Positions 19,238 to 29,361 of a DNA stretch of 62,800 bases are shown one piece after another. The notes under the pieces were generated by a model. That model ran no database searches. It had not been told where the DNA came from and was given only the letters and a program-made list of their open reading frames with translations. The position numbers were made by a program, and so were the translations under genes. Within the stretch, counting starts at the first letter, position 1; the number at the start of each line of letters is the position of its first letter. The DNA lies in the NCBI GenBank assembly GCA_947626005.1, contig CANQQM010000002.1, positions 1 through 62,800 of the forward strand. Direction: 5' to 3'. This stretch comes from an uncultured Clostridia bacterium. GTDB lineage: Bacteria; Bacillota; Clostridia; Christensenellales; Borkfalkiaceae.

Positions 19238-21331
19238 TCAAAGTTTTTCGATGAGCTTGAAGTCGATGCCCTTTTCGCCGATCTTGATGATCTTGACCTT
19301 GACGATGTCGCCGATCGAGAGGACGTCCTCCACCTTGTCGATGCGACGGTCGGCCATCTTGGAGATGTGGATCATGCCGTCTTTGCCCGGTGCGAACTCG
19401 ACGAACGCCCCCGTCTGGGAGAGGATGCGGACGACCCTGCCGATGAACATGTCGCCGACTTCGGGATCGTGGACGATGCTCTCGACGATCGCCTTCGCCT
19501 TTTCGGCGGCGGAAGCGTCGCCGTAGGAGGCGATACAGACGGTGCCGTCGTCCTCGATGTCGATCTTGGTGCCCGTCTCGGCGATGATGGAGTTGATGAC
19601 CTTGCCCTGCTTTCCGACGACGTCGCCGATCTTCTCGGGATCGATCTTGAAGAAGATGATGCGGGGCGCGTACTTGGAGAGCTCGGGGGAGACTTCGGGG
19701 ACGCATTCGAGCATCTTGGAGAGGATGAACTGTCTGCCCTCATTCGCCTGTTCGATCGCGGTGTGCATGATCTCCTCGGAGATGCCCTTGATCTTGATAT
19801 CCATCTGGATGGCGGTGATGCCCTTGGTGGTGCCCGCGACCTTGAAGTCCATGTCGCCGAGGAAGTCCTCGAGGCCCTGAATATCGGTCATGACGCGGAA
19901 TTCGCCCGTCTCCTGATTCTTGATGAGCCCCATCGCGACCCCCGCAACGGGCGCTTTGATCGGCACGCCGGCGTCCATGAGCGCCATCGTCGAGCCGCAG
20001 ACGGAAGCCATCGAAGAGGAACCGTTGGAGGAGAGGATGTCGTTGACGACACGGATCGCATACGGGAATTCCTCTACGGGCGGAATGACGGGGATGAGGG
20101 CGCGCTCCGCGAGGGCGCCGTGCCCGATCTCGCGGCGGCCGGGGCTGCGCAGCGCCTTTGCCTCTCCCGTGCAGTAGCCGGGGAAGTTATACTGGTGCAT
20201 GTAGCGCTTTTCGGTCTCGTCGTCGAGCCCTTCGAGCTTCTGCGCCGCGGCAAGCATGTCGAGGGTGCAGGTGGTGAGCGTCTGCGTCTGCCCTCTCGTG
20301 AACACCGCCGAACCGTGTGCGCGGGGAAGGACCGCTCTCTCGCACCAGATGGGACGGACGTCCTTGAGCCCTCTGCCGTCGGGACGGATGCCATGGTCGA
20401 AGATCTTCGCACGCACCTTCTCCTTGGTGAGGTAGTAGAGGCTGTCTTTGATTTCCCTCGTATTCTCGGGATAGATCTCTTTGAAGTGTTCGAGCGTCTC
20501 CGCTTCGACGCTGTCCTGCCGCGTCTGGCGCTCCTGACGGTCGAAGGTGTCGAGCGCCCAATCGAGCTTTTCGCCCGCAAAGGCGCGGACGGCGGCGTCG
20601 ATTTCTTCGGGAATGTGATAGAGTTCGATCTCCCGCTTGGGCTTTCCGACGGCGGGAACGATCTCCTCTTCGATGTAGCGGCAGATGCGGGCGATCTCGG
20701 CTTGTCCGAACATGATCGCGCCGACCATCTCGTCGTTCGTGACTTCGTTCGCGCCCGCCTCGATCATGAGGATGGCGTCCTTCGTTCCCGCAAGGTTGAG
20801 GTGGATGGTGCTCTTTTCGCGCTGGGCGGCGTCGGGGTTGATGACGTACTCCCCGTCGACGAGGCCGACGACGACCGAACCTGTGGGGCCCGCCCACGGG
20901 ATGTCGGAGATCGCAAGCGCGATGGAGGAGCCGATCATCGCGAGGGGCTCGGGGCTCACGTCGGGTTCGACGGAGAGCGCGGTCGCCACGACGACGACGT
21001 CGTTGAAGAGGCCCTTCGGGAAGAGAGGGCGAAGAGGACGGTCGATGAGGCGGGCCGTTAAGATCGCCTTATCGCTTGCTCTCCCCTCGCGGCGCTTGAA
21101 GCCGCCGGGGATCTTGCCGACCGCGAACATCTTCTCTTCGTAGTCCACCTGCAGCGGGAAGAAATCCATCCCGTCGCGCGGTTTTTCGGACATACAGACG
21201 TTGACCATCACCGCCGTTTCGCCGCAGCGCACGACGCAGCTTCCGTTTGTCTGTTCGGCGTACTTTCCCGTCTCGACGGTGACTTCTCTGCCGCCGACGG
21301 GGAACCTGAATTCTCTGTAATTGGGTGTCAT
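19238..21331 (-). CDS. pnp: Polyribonucleotide nucleotidyltransferase
   Basis: Two RNase PH domains, KH ('KIGDVVGKQGKVINSIIAETGTKIDIEDDG') and S1 domains. Confidence 0.97.
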   Translation of the reverse strand: MTPNYREFRFPVGGREVTVETGKYAEQTNGSCVVRCGETAVMVNVCMSEKPRDGMDFFPLQVDYEEKMFAVGKIPGGFKRREGRASDKAILTARLIDRPLRPLFPKGLFNDVVVVATALSVEPDVSPEPLAMIGSSIALAISDIPWAGPTGSVVVGLVDGEYVINPDAAQREKSTIHLNLAGTKDAILMIEAGANEVTNDEMVGAIMFGQAEIARICRYIEEEIVPAVGKPKREIELYHIPEEIDAAVRAFAGEKLDWALDTFDRQERQTRQDSVEAETLEHFKEIYPENTREIKDSLYYLTKEKVRAKIFDHGIRPDGRGLKDVRPIWCERAVLPRAHGSAVFTRGQTQTLTTCTLDMLAAAQKLEGLDDETEKRYMHQYNFPGYCTGEAKALRSPGRREIGHGALAERALIPVIPPVEEFPYAIRVVNDILSSNGSSSMASVCGSTMALMDAGVPIKAPVAGVAMGLIKNQETGEFRVMTDIQGLEDFLGDMDFKVAGTTKGITAIQMDIKIKGISEEIMHTAIEQANEGRQFILSKMLECVPEVSPELSKYAPRIIFFKIDPEKIGDVVGKQGKVINSIIAETGTKIDIEDDGTVCIASYGDASAAEKAKAIVESIVHDPEVGDMFIGRVVRILSQTGAFVEFAPGKDGMIHISKMADRRIDKVEDVLSIGDIVKVKIIKIGEKGIDFKLIEKL

Positions 21332-21368
21332 AGCTTTCTTTTCTCCTTTCTGCTCCTTTTTCTTTGCC

Positions 21369-21388
21369 CCGCAGCCCCGTGGCTGCGG
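21369..21388 (-). other. Hairpin in rpsO-pnp intergenic region
   Basis: CCGCAGCC-CCGT-GGCTGCGG. Confidence 0.4.
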
Positions 21389-21404
21389 AAGCGGGTTTTT
21401 GAAC

Positions 21405-21434
21405 AAAAAAGGGCGGAAAATCCCCGCCCTTTCG
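21405..21434 (-). terminator. rpsO terminator
   Basis: AGGGCGGGGATTTTCCGCCCTTTTTT on minus strand. Confidence 0.7.
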
Positions 21435-21438
21435 TCCG

Positions 21439-21693
21439 TTACTTGCGAAGTCCGAGTTGCTCGACGATCGCTCTGTAGCGCTCGATGTCCTTTGCTTTGA
21501 GGTAGTCCAAAAGACCGCGGCGCTTACCGACCATTTTGAGAAGTCCGCGGCGCGAGTGGTTGTCCTGCTTGTGGATCTGAAGATGCTCGTTGAGGTGGTT
21601 GATCCGCTCGGTGAGGAGCGCGATCTGCACCTCGGGCGAACCCGTGTCCCCTTCGTGCTGCGCGTACTTTGCAATGATCTGTGCCTTTTCCAT
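21439..21693 (-). CDS. rpsO: 30S ribosomal protein S15
   Basis: 84-aa S15 sequence '[48 protein letters not shown]'. Confidence 0.97.
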   Translation of the reverse strand: MEKAQIIAKYAQHEGDTGSPEVQIALLTERINHLNEHLQIHKQDNHSRRGLLKMVGKRRGLLDYLKAKDIERYRAIVEQLGLRK

Positions 21694-21788
21694 TTGCGTT
21701 TATCCTCCTATGGAATTTGCCGTTTTCGGCATGTCGCGAACGCCAAGAGATGCGTGGAGAGCGCAATTCCTCGCGTACGCCGTTATTT

Positions 21789-21817
21789 AGAATACCATAT
21801 TTTCGGAGGCTTGTCAA
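21789..21817 (-). promoter_or_regulatory. Predicted sigma-A promoter for rpsO
   Basis: TTGACA-17-TATTCT. Confidence 0.65.
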
Positions 21818-21858
21818 AGGATTTTACGCCGCGTTGCCCTTTTTCGGAAAAATATTTT

Positions 21859-23259
21859 TTATGCGAACAGCGCGTTCTTTTCGGAAATGAGGGCATCCGC
21901 CTTCTCGAGGTAGGTGGGAACGTCCTTGGGGGAGCCGAGCCGCTCGATGCGTCCGTTCGGGAATACCCGCTTGGAGACGGCGTTCGCGCCGAGGGCAAGG
22001 TTGTCGGCCGTCTCCTCCATGACGTCGACGTTGTATACGCACGCCTTCTTCGGTTTTGTCCAGCCGACGTTCTCGTGTGCGCCCGCCATGTACTTCTGGC
22101 GGTAGAGGTAATAGGGTTCGTACCCCGCCTCCGTGAGGGTGCGGCGGGAATAGGAGATCATCTCGCCGAGAAGTTCGTCCCCGAGCGGGACGACCGCGCC
22201 GCCCGTCCTCCCGGGCGCCTGAGAGAGGAAGTGCTCCTCTTTGAGCCGTGCCCCCCGTTTTAAGCACAACGTGTGCACGGTAATGTTGGCGGGAGAGAGG
22301 GAGATCGCCGCGTCGACGCTTGCCCGAAACTCTTCGAGCGATTCCCCGGTGAGCCCCGCGATGAGGTCGCAGTTGACGTCGAAGGGATAGGGCTTTGCCA
22401 TTTCGAAGGCGCGGTAAACCTCCTCCGCCGTGTGCTTTCTCCCGATCGCCCCGAGGGTGCGGTCGGAAAAGCTCTGCGCGTTGATGCAGATGCGCGTGAC
22501 ACCGAATTCGGCGCACAGGTCGAGCTTTTCGGGGGTAAATACGTCCGGCCGCCCCGCCTCCACCGTGTATTCGCAGCCGTTTGTTCGGATGGGCGCGACG
22601 GCGGAGAGCACGCGGCGAAGTTCTTCGGGTTCGAGCACAAAGGGCGTTCCGCCGCCGATATAGACGGAGCGCAACCGCTTGATGAGCCGCCCCGCCGCCT
22701 CCGTCTCGCGGGAGAGAGCGTCGAGGTAGGCGGGAAGAAAGCGCCTCGTCCCCGCAATGGGGGCGGTGATGAAGGAGCAGTACACGCATTTGGAGGGACA
22801 GAAGGGAAGAGAGAGAAAGAGATCGACGTTCCCCTCCCCCTTCTCGAGCACGCCCTTTTGCCCTTGGATGACCCGCGCGGTGAGCTCGATATTCTCCTTC
22901 GAGACCCCCATTTTGCGGAAAAGGGGTCGGAAATCGGCGCCCCGCTCGAGTTCGCGGTAGGCAAGCCGCGTGGGGCGGATGCCCGTGAGCGACCCCCACG
23001 GGAGCTCCCTTTTGTACTTCTCCGAAAGAAAACGGTAGAGCGCGAGTTTTGCCTCGCGCTTTATAAGACTTTTATATTCGTTGCCCGAGAGCCCTTTCGC
23101 CTCGCTCGGGGTGTCCGAAACGAGGACGCCGCCCTCGAAGAGGAGGTGCCTTCCCCCGTCCTCCGTGAGCTCGTGGGCAAGGTCGAGTTCCTCCGCCCCC
23201 GGAAAGAGCCGCACGACGTCCATGAGTTCGGGCTGCATGCGTTCGACGTTGGAGATCAT
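21859..23259 (-). CDS. hemZ: HemZ-like oxygen-independent coproporphyrinogen dehydrogenase (radical SAM)
   Basis: Radical SAM motif 'PFCPSKCVYCSF', 'LTGIRPTRLAYRELERG'; typical HemZ architecture and synteny. Confidence 0.85.
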   Translation of the reverse strand: MISNVERMQPELMDVVRLFPGAEELDLAHELTEDGGRHLLFEGGVLVSDTPSEAKGLSGNEYKSLIKREAKLALYRFLSEKYKRELPWGSLTGIRPTRLAYRELERGADFRPLFRKMGVSKENIELTARVIQGQKGVLEKGEGNVDLFLSLPFCPSKCVYCSFITAPIAGTRRFLPAYLDALSRETEAAGRLIKRLRSVYIGGGTPFVLEPEELRRVLSAVAPIRTNGCEYTVEAGRPDVFTPEKLDLCAEFGVTRICINAQSFSDRTLGAIGRKHTAEEVYRAFEMAKPYPFDVNCDLIAGLTGESLEEFRASVDAAISLSPANITVHTLCLKRGARLKEEHFLSQAPGRTGGAVVPLGDELLGEMISYSRRTLTEAGYEPYYLYRQKYMAGAHENVGWTKPKKACVYNVDVMEETADNLALGANAVSKRVFPNGRIERLGSPKDVPTYLEKADALISEKNALFA

Positions 23260-23861
23260 TTGAAGTACCTGTTATGCGTTTTTTCCCACTGAAGGGTGGT
23301 ATCGTCGCCGTGCCCCGGGTAGACGGGAAGGTCGCCGAATGCGGCAAGTTTTTCGAGACTTTGCATGAGGGCGGCGCCGCTCCCCGTGGGGAGGTCGAAC
23401 CGCCCGACGTCCCCCTTGAAGAGGGTATCGCCCGTGAAGAGGACCTCCTCTCCTCCCCCCTTCGTAAGGAAACAGCAGCTTCCCGCGGTGTGCCCGGGGG
23501 TATGGAGGACGGAAAAGGTCATTCCCGCAAAGGACAAAACGTCGCCGTCCGAAAAGACGAAATCGACGGTGACGGAGGGCTCGGGATAGCCGAATTCACG
23601 CGCCATGGTGTGCGTTTCCGCAAGGGAACGCTCTACGTCGAGGCACCCGACGGGCACTCCCGCCGCCCGAAGTGCGGCGCATCCGCCCACATGGTCGAAA
23701 TGGCCGTGCGTCAAGAGCGCCGCTTGAAGCGAAAGGTTTAGCCGTGCCGCCTCCTTCAAAACGTCGGGGCTCGGGTCGATGGCGACGGCCTTATCTCCGT
23801 CCTCCGTCACGAGGTAGCAATTTGCGCAAAATCCGCTTGGAATTTTCTTAAAAACGCGCAC
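23256..23861 (-). CDS. MBL-fold metallohydrolase (glyoxalase II-like)
   Basis: 'THGHFDHVGG', 'HTPGHTAGSCCF', 'FTGDTLFKGDVGRFDLPTG', 'YPGHGDDTTL'. Confidence 0.93.
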   Translation of the reverse strand: MRVFKKIPSGFCANCYLVTEDGDKAVAIDPSPDVLKEAARLNLSLQAALLTHGHFDHVGGCAALRAAGVPVGCLDVERSLAETHTMAREFGYPEPSVTVDFVFSDGDVLSFAGMTFSVLHTPGHTAGSCCFLTKGGGEEVLFTGDTLFKGDVGRFDLPTGSGAALMQSLEKLAAFGDLPVYPGHGDDTTLQWEKTHNRYFK

Positions 23862-23870
23862 ATGCCCCTC

Positions 23871-26003
23871 CTAATTGGACATTCTCCGCACGTCGAGGAT
23901 GCGCGGATGAGAGCGGATCTTGTCGATGAGGATCTCGATATCCTGCTTGGTCAAAAGGCTGACGGTGACCTCGACGATCGCGTCGTTGTTCTTGTCGTAT
24001 CTGCCGTTGATGGAGGTGAGGGAGAGCTTCATTTCGGCGATGCTCGCAGAGATCGCGGAGAGCGCCGCGCCTTGTTCCTCGGCGCTGACGACGATCGCCG
24101 CCTTGAACCGCGCTTCGCCGCCCCCCGTGATCCATTCGGCGGGCTGAAGGCGCTCCGCTTCGACGTTTCTGAGGTTGGGGCAGTCTGTTCTATGGATGAC
24201 GACCCCCCTCCCCCGCGTGACGAAGCCGACGATATCATCGCCCGGGACGGGGGAACAGCACCCCGCGAAGGAGACGAGGAGCCCCGTCATCCCCTTGACG
24301 GTGACCGCCCCCTGCGCGTTCTTCGCCTTGAAGGGGCGGAGCTCGACGGGCTGGGGGACCTCCTTCCGATAGTAGTCGACGAGCTTGAAAAAGACTTGAT
24401 TGACGGAGACGGCGCCGTATCCGACAGCGGCGAACATCTCCTCCTGCGTGTCGAAGGAGAGCTTTTCGGAGATCTTCCGGAAGCTCTCGGGGGTGAGAAG
24501 CTCGGAGAGGGTATATCCCTTGCGCTTGGCGGCGTCCTCGAGCATCCCCCGTCCGAGGCGGATGTTGTCCTCCTTCGTTTCCTTTTTATAAAAAGTCTTG
24601 ATCTTCGCCTTCGCGGAGGGCGATTTGATGAATTTGAGCCAGTCGCGGGAGGGCCCTTTGCTCGTCGGCGACGTGATGATCTCGACGACGTCTCCGAGCT
24701 CGAGGGTGGAGTTGAGCGGGACGATCTTCCCGTTGACCTTGGCGCCGATGCAGTGATTGCCCACTTCCGAGTGGATGGCGTAGGCGAAGTCGACGGGCGT
24801 CGCGCCCGCGGGAAGGGAGATGACCTTGCTCTGCGGCGTAAAGACGAGGAGTTCGCTGCTGTAGAGTTCCTCCTTGACGCTGTCCATAAATTCCTTGGAA
24901 TCCTTGAACCCGCCCTGCAGCTCCATCATCTCACGGATCCATGCGATGCGTGCGTCGAGCGAAGTCTCGTTTTCGCGGTTTTCCTTGTACTTCCAGTGCG
25001 CCGCGATACCGTACTCTGCGGTACGGTGCATCTCTTCCGTGCGGATCTGGATCTCGAAGGGCTGGCCGAAGTTGGTGACGACCGTCGTATGCAGCGACTG
25101 GTAGAGATTGGGCTTGGGGGTCGCGATGTAGTCCTTGATGCGCCCCGGAACGGGCTTCCACGTCTTGTGGATCTTCCCGAGGACCTCGTAGCACTCGTCC
25201 ACCGTCCCGACGATGACGCGCACCGCGGTGAGGTCGTAGATCTGCTCGAGCGTCTTGTGCTTGTCGAGCATCTTTTTATAGATGGAATAGAAGTGCTTGG
25301 GGCGGCCGAATACTTCGCCGTGGATGTTGCTCTCGGTGAGGATGCCGCTGATCTCCTCGACGACGAAATCGACGAAACGGTTGCGTTCTTCGAGCTTCTG
25401 ATGGATGTTTTCGACGAGGAATTCGAAGGCCTCGGGGTCGATATATTTGAGGCAGAGGTCCTCGAGTTCGCACTTGATTTGGCTGATACCCAGTCTCCCC
25501 GCAATGGGCGCGTAGATGTCGAGGGTCTCCTTCGCCATCCGCTTCTGCCGCTCGGGGGAGAGGTAGTTGAGAGAGCGCATGTTGTGAAGGCGGTCGGCGA
25601 GCTTTATGATGATGACGCGGATATCCTTCGCCATCGCGATGAAGATCTTGCGGAAGTTCTCCGCCTCCTCCTCTTCCTGCGACTTAAAGACGATCTTGTC
25701 GAGCTTGGTGACGCCCGAGACGAGGGAGAGCACTTCCTCCCCGAATTCGCGGCGGATGTCCTCGTCCGTCGCGCTCGTGTCCTCGATGACGTCGTGAAGG
25801 AGGGCCCCCGCGATCGTCTCCGCGTCGAGGCCGAGCTCGACGAGGATCTCCGCGACCGCACAGGGATGGATGAAATAGGGTTCGCCCGAGGCCCGCTTCT
25901 GGTTCTCATGCGCGTTTTTCGCATAGTCGTACGCGCGGAGGAGCATATCGCGATCGTCCCCCACGTAGTACTCGTAGATCTTCATGAGAATGGCGTCCAT
26001 CAT
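23871..26003 (-). CDS. relA: Bifunctional (p)ppGpp synthetase/hydrolase RelA/SpoT
   Basis: HD domain 'ALLHDVIEDT', synthetase 'VFGRPKHFYSIYKKM', TGS and ACT domains. Confidence 0.96.
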   Translation of the reverse strand: MMDAILMKIYEYYVGDDRDMLLRAYDYAKNAHENQKRASGEPYFIHPCAVAEILVELGLDAETIAGALLHDVIEDTSATDEDIRREFGEEVLSLVSGVTKLDKIVFKSQEEEEAENFRKIFIAMAKDIRVIIIKLADRLHNMRSLNYLSPERQKRMAKETLDIYAPIAGRLGISQIKCELEDLCLKYIDPEAFEFLVENIHQKLEERNRFVDFVVEEISGILTESNIHGEVFGRPKHFYSIYKKMLDKHKTLEQIYDLTAVRVIVGTVDECYEVLGKIHKTWKPVPGRIKDYIATPKPNLYQSLHTTVVTNFGQPFEIQIRTEEMHRTAEYGIAAHWKYKENRENETSLDARIAWIREMMELQGGFKDSKEFMDSVKEELYSSELLVFTPQSKVISLPAGATPVDFAYAIHSEVGNHCIGAKVNGKIVPLNSTLELGDVVEIITSPTSKGPSRDWLKFIKSPSAKAKIKTFYKKETKEDNIRLGRGMLEDAAKRKGYTLSELLTPESFRKISEKLSFDTQEEMFAAVGYGAVSVNQVFFKLVDYYRKEVPQPVELRPFKAKNAQGAVTVKGMTGLLVSFAGCCSPVPGDDIVGFVTRGRGVVIHRTDCPNLRNVEAERLQPAEWITGGGEARFKAAIVVSAEEQGAALSAISASIAEMKLSLTSINGRYDKNNDAIVEVTVSLLTKQDIEILIDKIRSHPRILDVRRMSN

Positions 26004-28297
26004 CCCTCCTTTCGGCGGAGCACTGCGGAATAGATCGCAGAGCGCGCCAGTTCGGTATGTATGCCGCGCGAGACGCGCAGCCGCCCGTCTGCAAACGCAA
26101 TGAGCCCGAGCTCTTCAAAGACGGCAAGGGCAAACACGAGCTGTCTGTCCGAAACGCCGCGGATGCGGAGCGCACGGGCGGCAGAAGCGCAGGTCATCCC
26201 CGTCGCCTCCCCCTCCGCACGGCGGATGGCGGAAAAGAGGGAAAGAAGCCCCTCCCTTTCCGCATTGAGGGCGGAAAAGTCCCCCTCTTCCTCCGTCGCA
26301 TAGACGGCCGCCTTCCCCTTTTTGAAGGGAATGGTGTGCGAATCGAGGAGGACGATCTCCCGAAAACCCGAGAGGTCGCACTCCCTGTCGGGTGCGTAGA
26401 GAACGGTGTTCGCCGCGCTCCCCGAGGTGAGGCGGAACACGTCGGTCGGAAGCGCCTTCAGTGCGGGATAGCGGCCGAGCGTCGAACGGTCGTACGCCAC
26501 GGCGACGAGCCCGTAGGGGCAGGCCTCCGTCCATTCTTCGATGCGGCGGGAAAGCTCCTCCTCGGGAAGGATCTCCGCTTCGCCGAAGGGAGCATCGAGG
26601 GCGCGGAGACGGCGCTCGAAGGCGTCGAGCTCCACCTCGTTCCCGCTCCGTCCGTCGTAGAGGACGCAGCGGACAAACCCCTTCACGCTCTCCTTCCCGC
26701 GGAAGGTGGAGACGTTGTATTCGAACACGACCGTCTTTTCGAGGTCGCTCTGAAGGATGTCGAGGTCCTTAAGGCCGTTGAAATACATGAAGTCGACGCC
26801 GTCGAGGGAGAAGGAGAGGTGGGGCGAGAGCGGCTTTATGGGCTCTGCCGAGACCTTCCCCGCCCGAACGCAGAAGAGCGGTCGGCGGTTGCCGATCCCG
26901 CACGGCTCCAAACGGTCGATCTCATGCGCAATGGTGCGGAAATTCTCCGTTCCTTCCCCCGAAACGACGACGGTCGGGAGGAAGTCCTCGCGGGTGTAGC
27001 GGGCGGTGAGATATTCGTCGAGCGCCGCTTTAAGGCGGGGGAAATTTTCCTCCGTCACGTTGACGCCCGCCGCCTGTGCGTGCCCGCCGAATTCGGTGAT
27101 ATGTTCGGAGCAGTGCTTGAGCGCCTCGAAGATATTGACGCCCGCGATGCTGCGTGCGCTCCCCTTCAGCATTTCCCCCCGCCGCACAAAGAGGAGGGCG
27201 GGACGGGAGAATTCCTCCGCGAGACGCGCCGCCACGATGCCGACGAAGCCCGCGTTCCAATCCTCCCCCGCAAGCATGACGACCCTTCCGAAGGCGCCCT
27301 CTTCCGCAATCTCGCTCTCTGCCTGCACATACACTTCGTCGCAGTTTTTCTGCCGCTCCGTGTTGTAGGCGTTGAGACGGGCGGCAAGCGCTTCGATCTC
27401 CTCCACGTCCTCACTCGTGAAGAGGCGGAGCGCCGAACGCGCATCCCCCATCCTCCCCGCGGCGTTGATGCGGGGGGCGATCGTAAAAGCAAGCGTCTGC
27501 GCCGTCACCTCCACGGGCTTTCCGAGGAGGGCGGAAAAGGCGGGACGGGGGTCGGAAGAGATCTTTTTGAGCCCCTCCGCGACGATATCGCGATTCTCCC
27601 CCGTGAGCGGGACGCTGTCGGCGACCGTCGAGAGGGCGGCGAAGTCGACGAGGTCGTACGCCTCCTCCCCGATGAGCGCCTGTGCGAGTTTGAAGGCGAC
27701 GCCCGCGCCCGCCAAATTGTCGTAAGGGTAATCGCCGCCGAGTTTGGGGTTGACGACGATGCAGTCGGGGAGCTCGTCGGGCAGTTCATGGTGATCGGTG
27801 ACGATGCAGAACGCCCCCTGCTCCTTGATATATTCGACCTCTTTTCGGTTGGAAATGCCGCAGTCGACCGTCACGATGAGGTCGGGCAGAAATTCGTCGA
27901 AGATGCCGTCGATCGCGGGAATGCTCATCCCGTAGCCGTCGGCCCGTTCGGGGACGAAGAGATAGGCGCGGATGCCGAACCGCTCGAGTGCACGGGACAA
28001 GATCGCCGAAGCGCCGATGCCGTCCGCATCGTAATCGCCGAACACGGCGACCCGCCACTCCTCGTCGCGGGCGCGCGTCAAAAGATCCTTCGCCTCCTTC
28101 ATCCCCTTGAGGAGGAAGGGCGAAAGATAGTGCGCCTTCGAGGGCGCAAGGAAGGAGCGGATCTTCTCCGCCGTGTCGATGCCGCGGGAAAAGAGGATCC
28201 CCGCCGTCGTCTCGGTGAGGGAGACCTCCTCCGCCAAGCATTTTACCGTATGAAGTTGTTCGGGCGAAAATTCGAATTCGCGGACAAGCTTCTTCAT
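26000..28297 (-). CDS. recJ: Single-stranded-DNA-specific exonuclease RecJ
   Basis: DHH motifs 'VFGDYDADGIGASAIL', 'VTDHHELP', DHHA1 'EDWNAGFVGIVAARLAEEFSRPALLF'; start chosen at MKKLVREFEF. Confidence 0.92.
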   Translation of the reverse strand: MKKLVREFEFSPEQLHTVKCLAEEVSLTETTAGILFSRGIDTAEKIRSFLAPSKAHYLSPFLLKGMKEAKDLLTRARDEEWRVAVFGDYDADGIGASAILSRALERFGIRAYLFVPERADGYGMSIPAIDGIFDEFLPDLIVTVDCGISNRKEVEYIKEQGAFCIVTDHHELPDELPDCIVVNPKLGGDYPYDNLAGAGVAFKLAQALIGEEAYDLVDFAALSTVADSVPLTGENRDIVAEGLKKISSDPRPAFSALLGKPVEVTAQTLAFTIAPRINAAGRMGDARSALRLFTSEDVEEIEALAARLNAYNTERQKNCDEVYVQAESEIAEEGAFGRVVMLAGEDWNAGFVGIVAARLAEEFSRPALLFVRRGEMLKGSARSIAGVNIFEALKHCSEHITEFGGHAQAAGVNVTEENFPRLKAALDEYLTARYTREDFLPTVVVSGEGTENFRTIAHEIDRLEPCGIGNRRPLFCVRAGKVSAEPIKPLSPHLSFSLDGVDFMYFNGLKDLDILQSDLEKTVVFEYNVSTFRGKESVKGFVRCVLYDGRSGNEVELDAFERRLRALDAPFGEAEILPEEELSRRIEEWTEACPYGLVAVAYDRSTLGRYPALKALPTDVFRLTSGSAANTVLYAPDRECDLSGFREIVLLDSHTIPFKKGKAAVYATEEEGDFSALNAEREGLLSLFSAIRRAEGEATGMTCASAARALRIRGVSDRQLVFALAVFEELGLIAFADGRLRVSRGIHTELARSAIYSAVLRRKEG

Positions 28298-28350
28298 AAT
28301 GTCAAAAGACGGCGGGTCATGCCCGCCGCCTGAAGGTTCGTTTGTGCGGG

Positions 28351-29361
28351 TCAGCGAAGATCGTCTGCTCCCGCCTTCTTTTTGCCGACGTAACCGCCCT
28401 TCTTGAGCGCCTTGCGGCGGTCGAGCGCCTTCTTGACGGGCGCAACGACGTTGGGAGCGATGACAAACACCGAGTAGACCGCCGTCGCCACGGAGAGCAG
28501 CATCGGGAGCATGAGCGCCGCCATTCCGACGGAGGGGCCTGCGGCAAACAGCACGATGACGGCTGCCACGGCGACCGCCGTGAAGGTCACGAGTTTCCAC
28601 GAACCCGCGATCGACTTTGCGGCCGCTTCCTTCCCCGTAAGGGAGGAGAAGGCGGGATCTTTGAAGTCCTCACGCATCCGAACGGAGGCAAGCACCCAAA
28701 GGAGCACCGTCACCGCCGCCGCCACCGCCGCATAGAGGATGGGCGCGAAGGCATAGACGGGGATGCGGGTCGCCGCAAAGAAGAAGTAGGTGAAGAGAAC
28801 GTTGTGAAGGCAGGCTGCCGTTCCCGCAAGCGCCGAGGCGATCCCGAAGCGGATGCCCACATAGAGGAGTGCGACGATCGCGCCGACCGCGATCGCGATC
28901 GCACCACGCCATGCGGCGTCGCCGAAGCTCTCCCCCGCGATCGTATGCCAACTCACGATGATACGGGAATCGCTGTATGCCTCCCCCGTTTCGACCGCCG
29001 AGCGCACCGTCTCGGCCGCCTTGGCAAGCGTTTCCGCAGAGGCACCGCGGGGGGCGAAGGTGTAACGGAGCACCGTCTCGGTGTCGTTGACGAAGGAGTT
29101 GCTGTCGACGGAGTCGAGCACTTCCTTCCCGCGGAAGGAGAGCCCGCTCTTTTCGAAGGTGTCCTCGCAGAGGGTCTGAAGATCGGCCTCGTGGCCCGAG
29201 ATCTCCAGAACGACGTCGTAGCGGGCCTCGAAGGTGTACCCTTCGGGAACTTCCGCCGCGGTGTTGAAGCCGAGGAGCGCGTACAGGACGATCCCCGCAA
29301 GGATGACGACGCAGGAGAGCGCCGCAAGAACGGGGAAGAGTTTACCCATGATCTTATTCAT
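28351..29361 (-). CDS. secF: Protein translocase subunit SecF
   Basis: RND-type export membrane protein 2nd half; adjacent to secD. Confidence 0.88.
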   Translation of the reverse strand: MNKIMGKLFPVLAALSCVVILAGIVLYALLGFNTAAEVPEGYTFEARYDVVLEISGHEADLQTLCEDTFEKSGLSFRGKEVLDSVDSNSFVNDTETVLRYTFAPRGASAETLAKAAETVRSAVETGEAYSDSRIIVSWHTIAGESFGDAAWRGAIAIAVGAIVALLYVGIRFGIASALAGTAACLHNVLFTYFFFAATRIPVYAFAPILYAAVAAAVTVLLWVLASVRMREDFKDPAFSSLTGKEAAAKSIAGSWKLVTFTAVAVAAVIVLFAAGPSVGMAALMLPMLLSVATAVYSVFVIAPNVVAPVKKALDRRKALKKGGYVGKKKAGADDLR

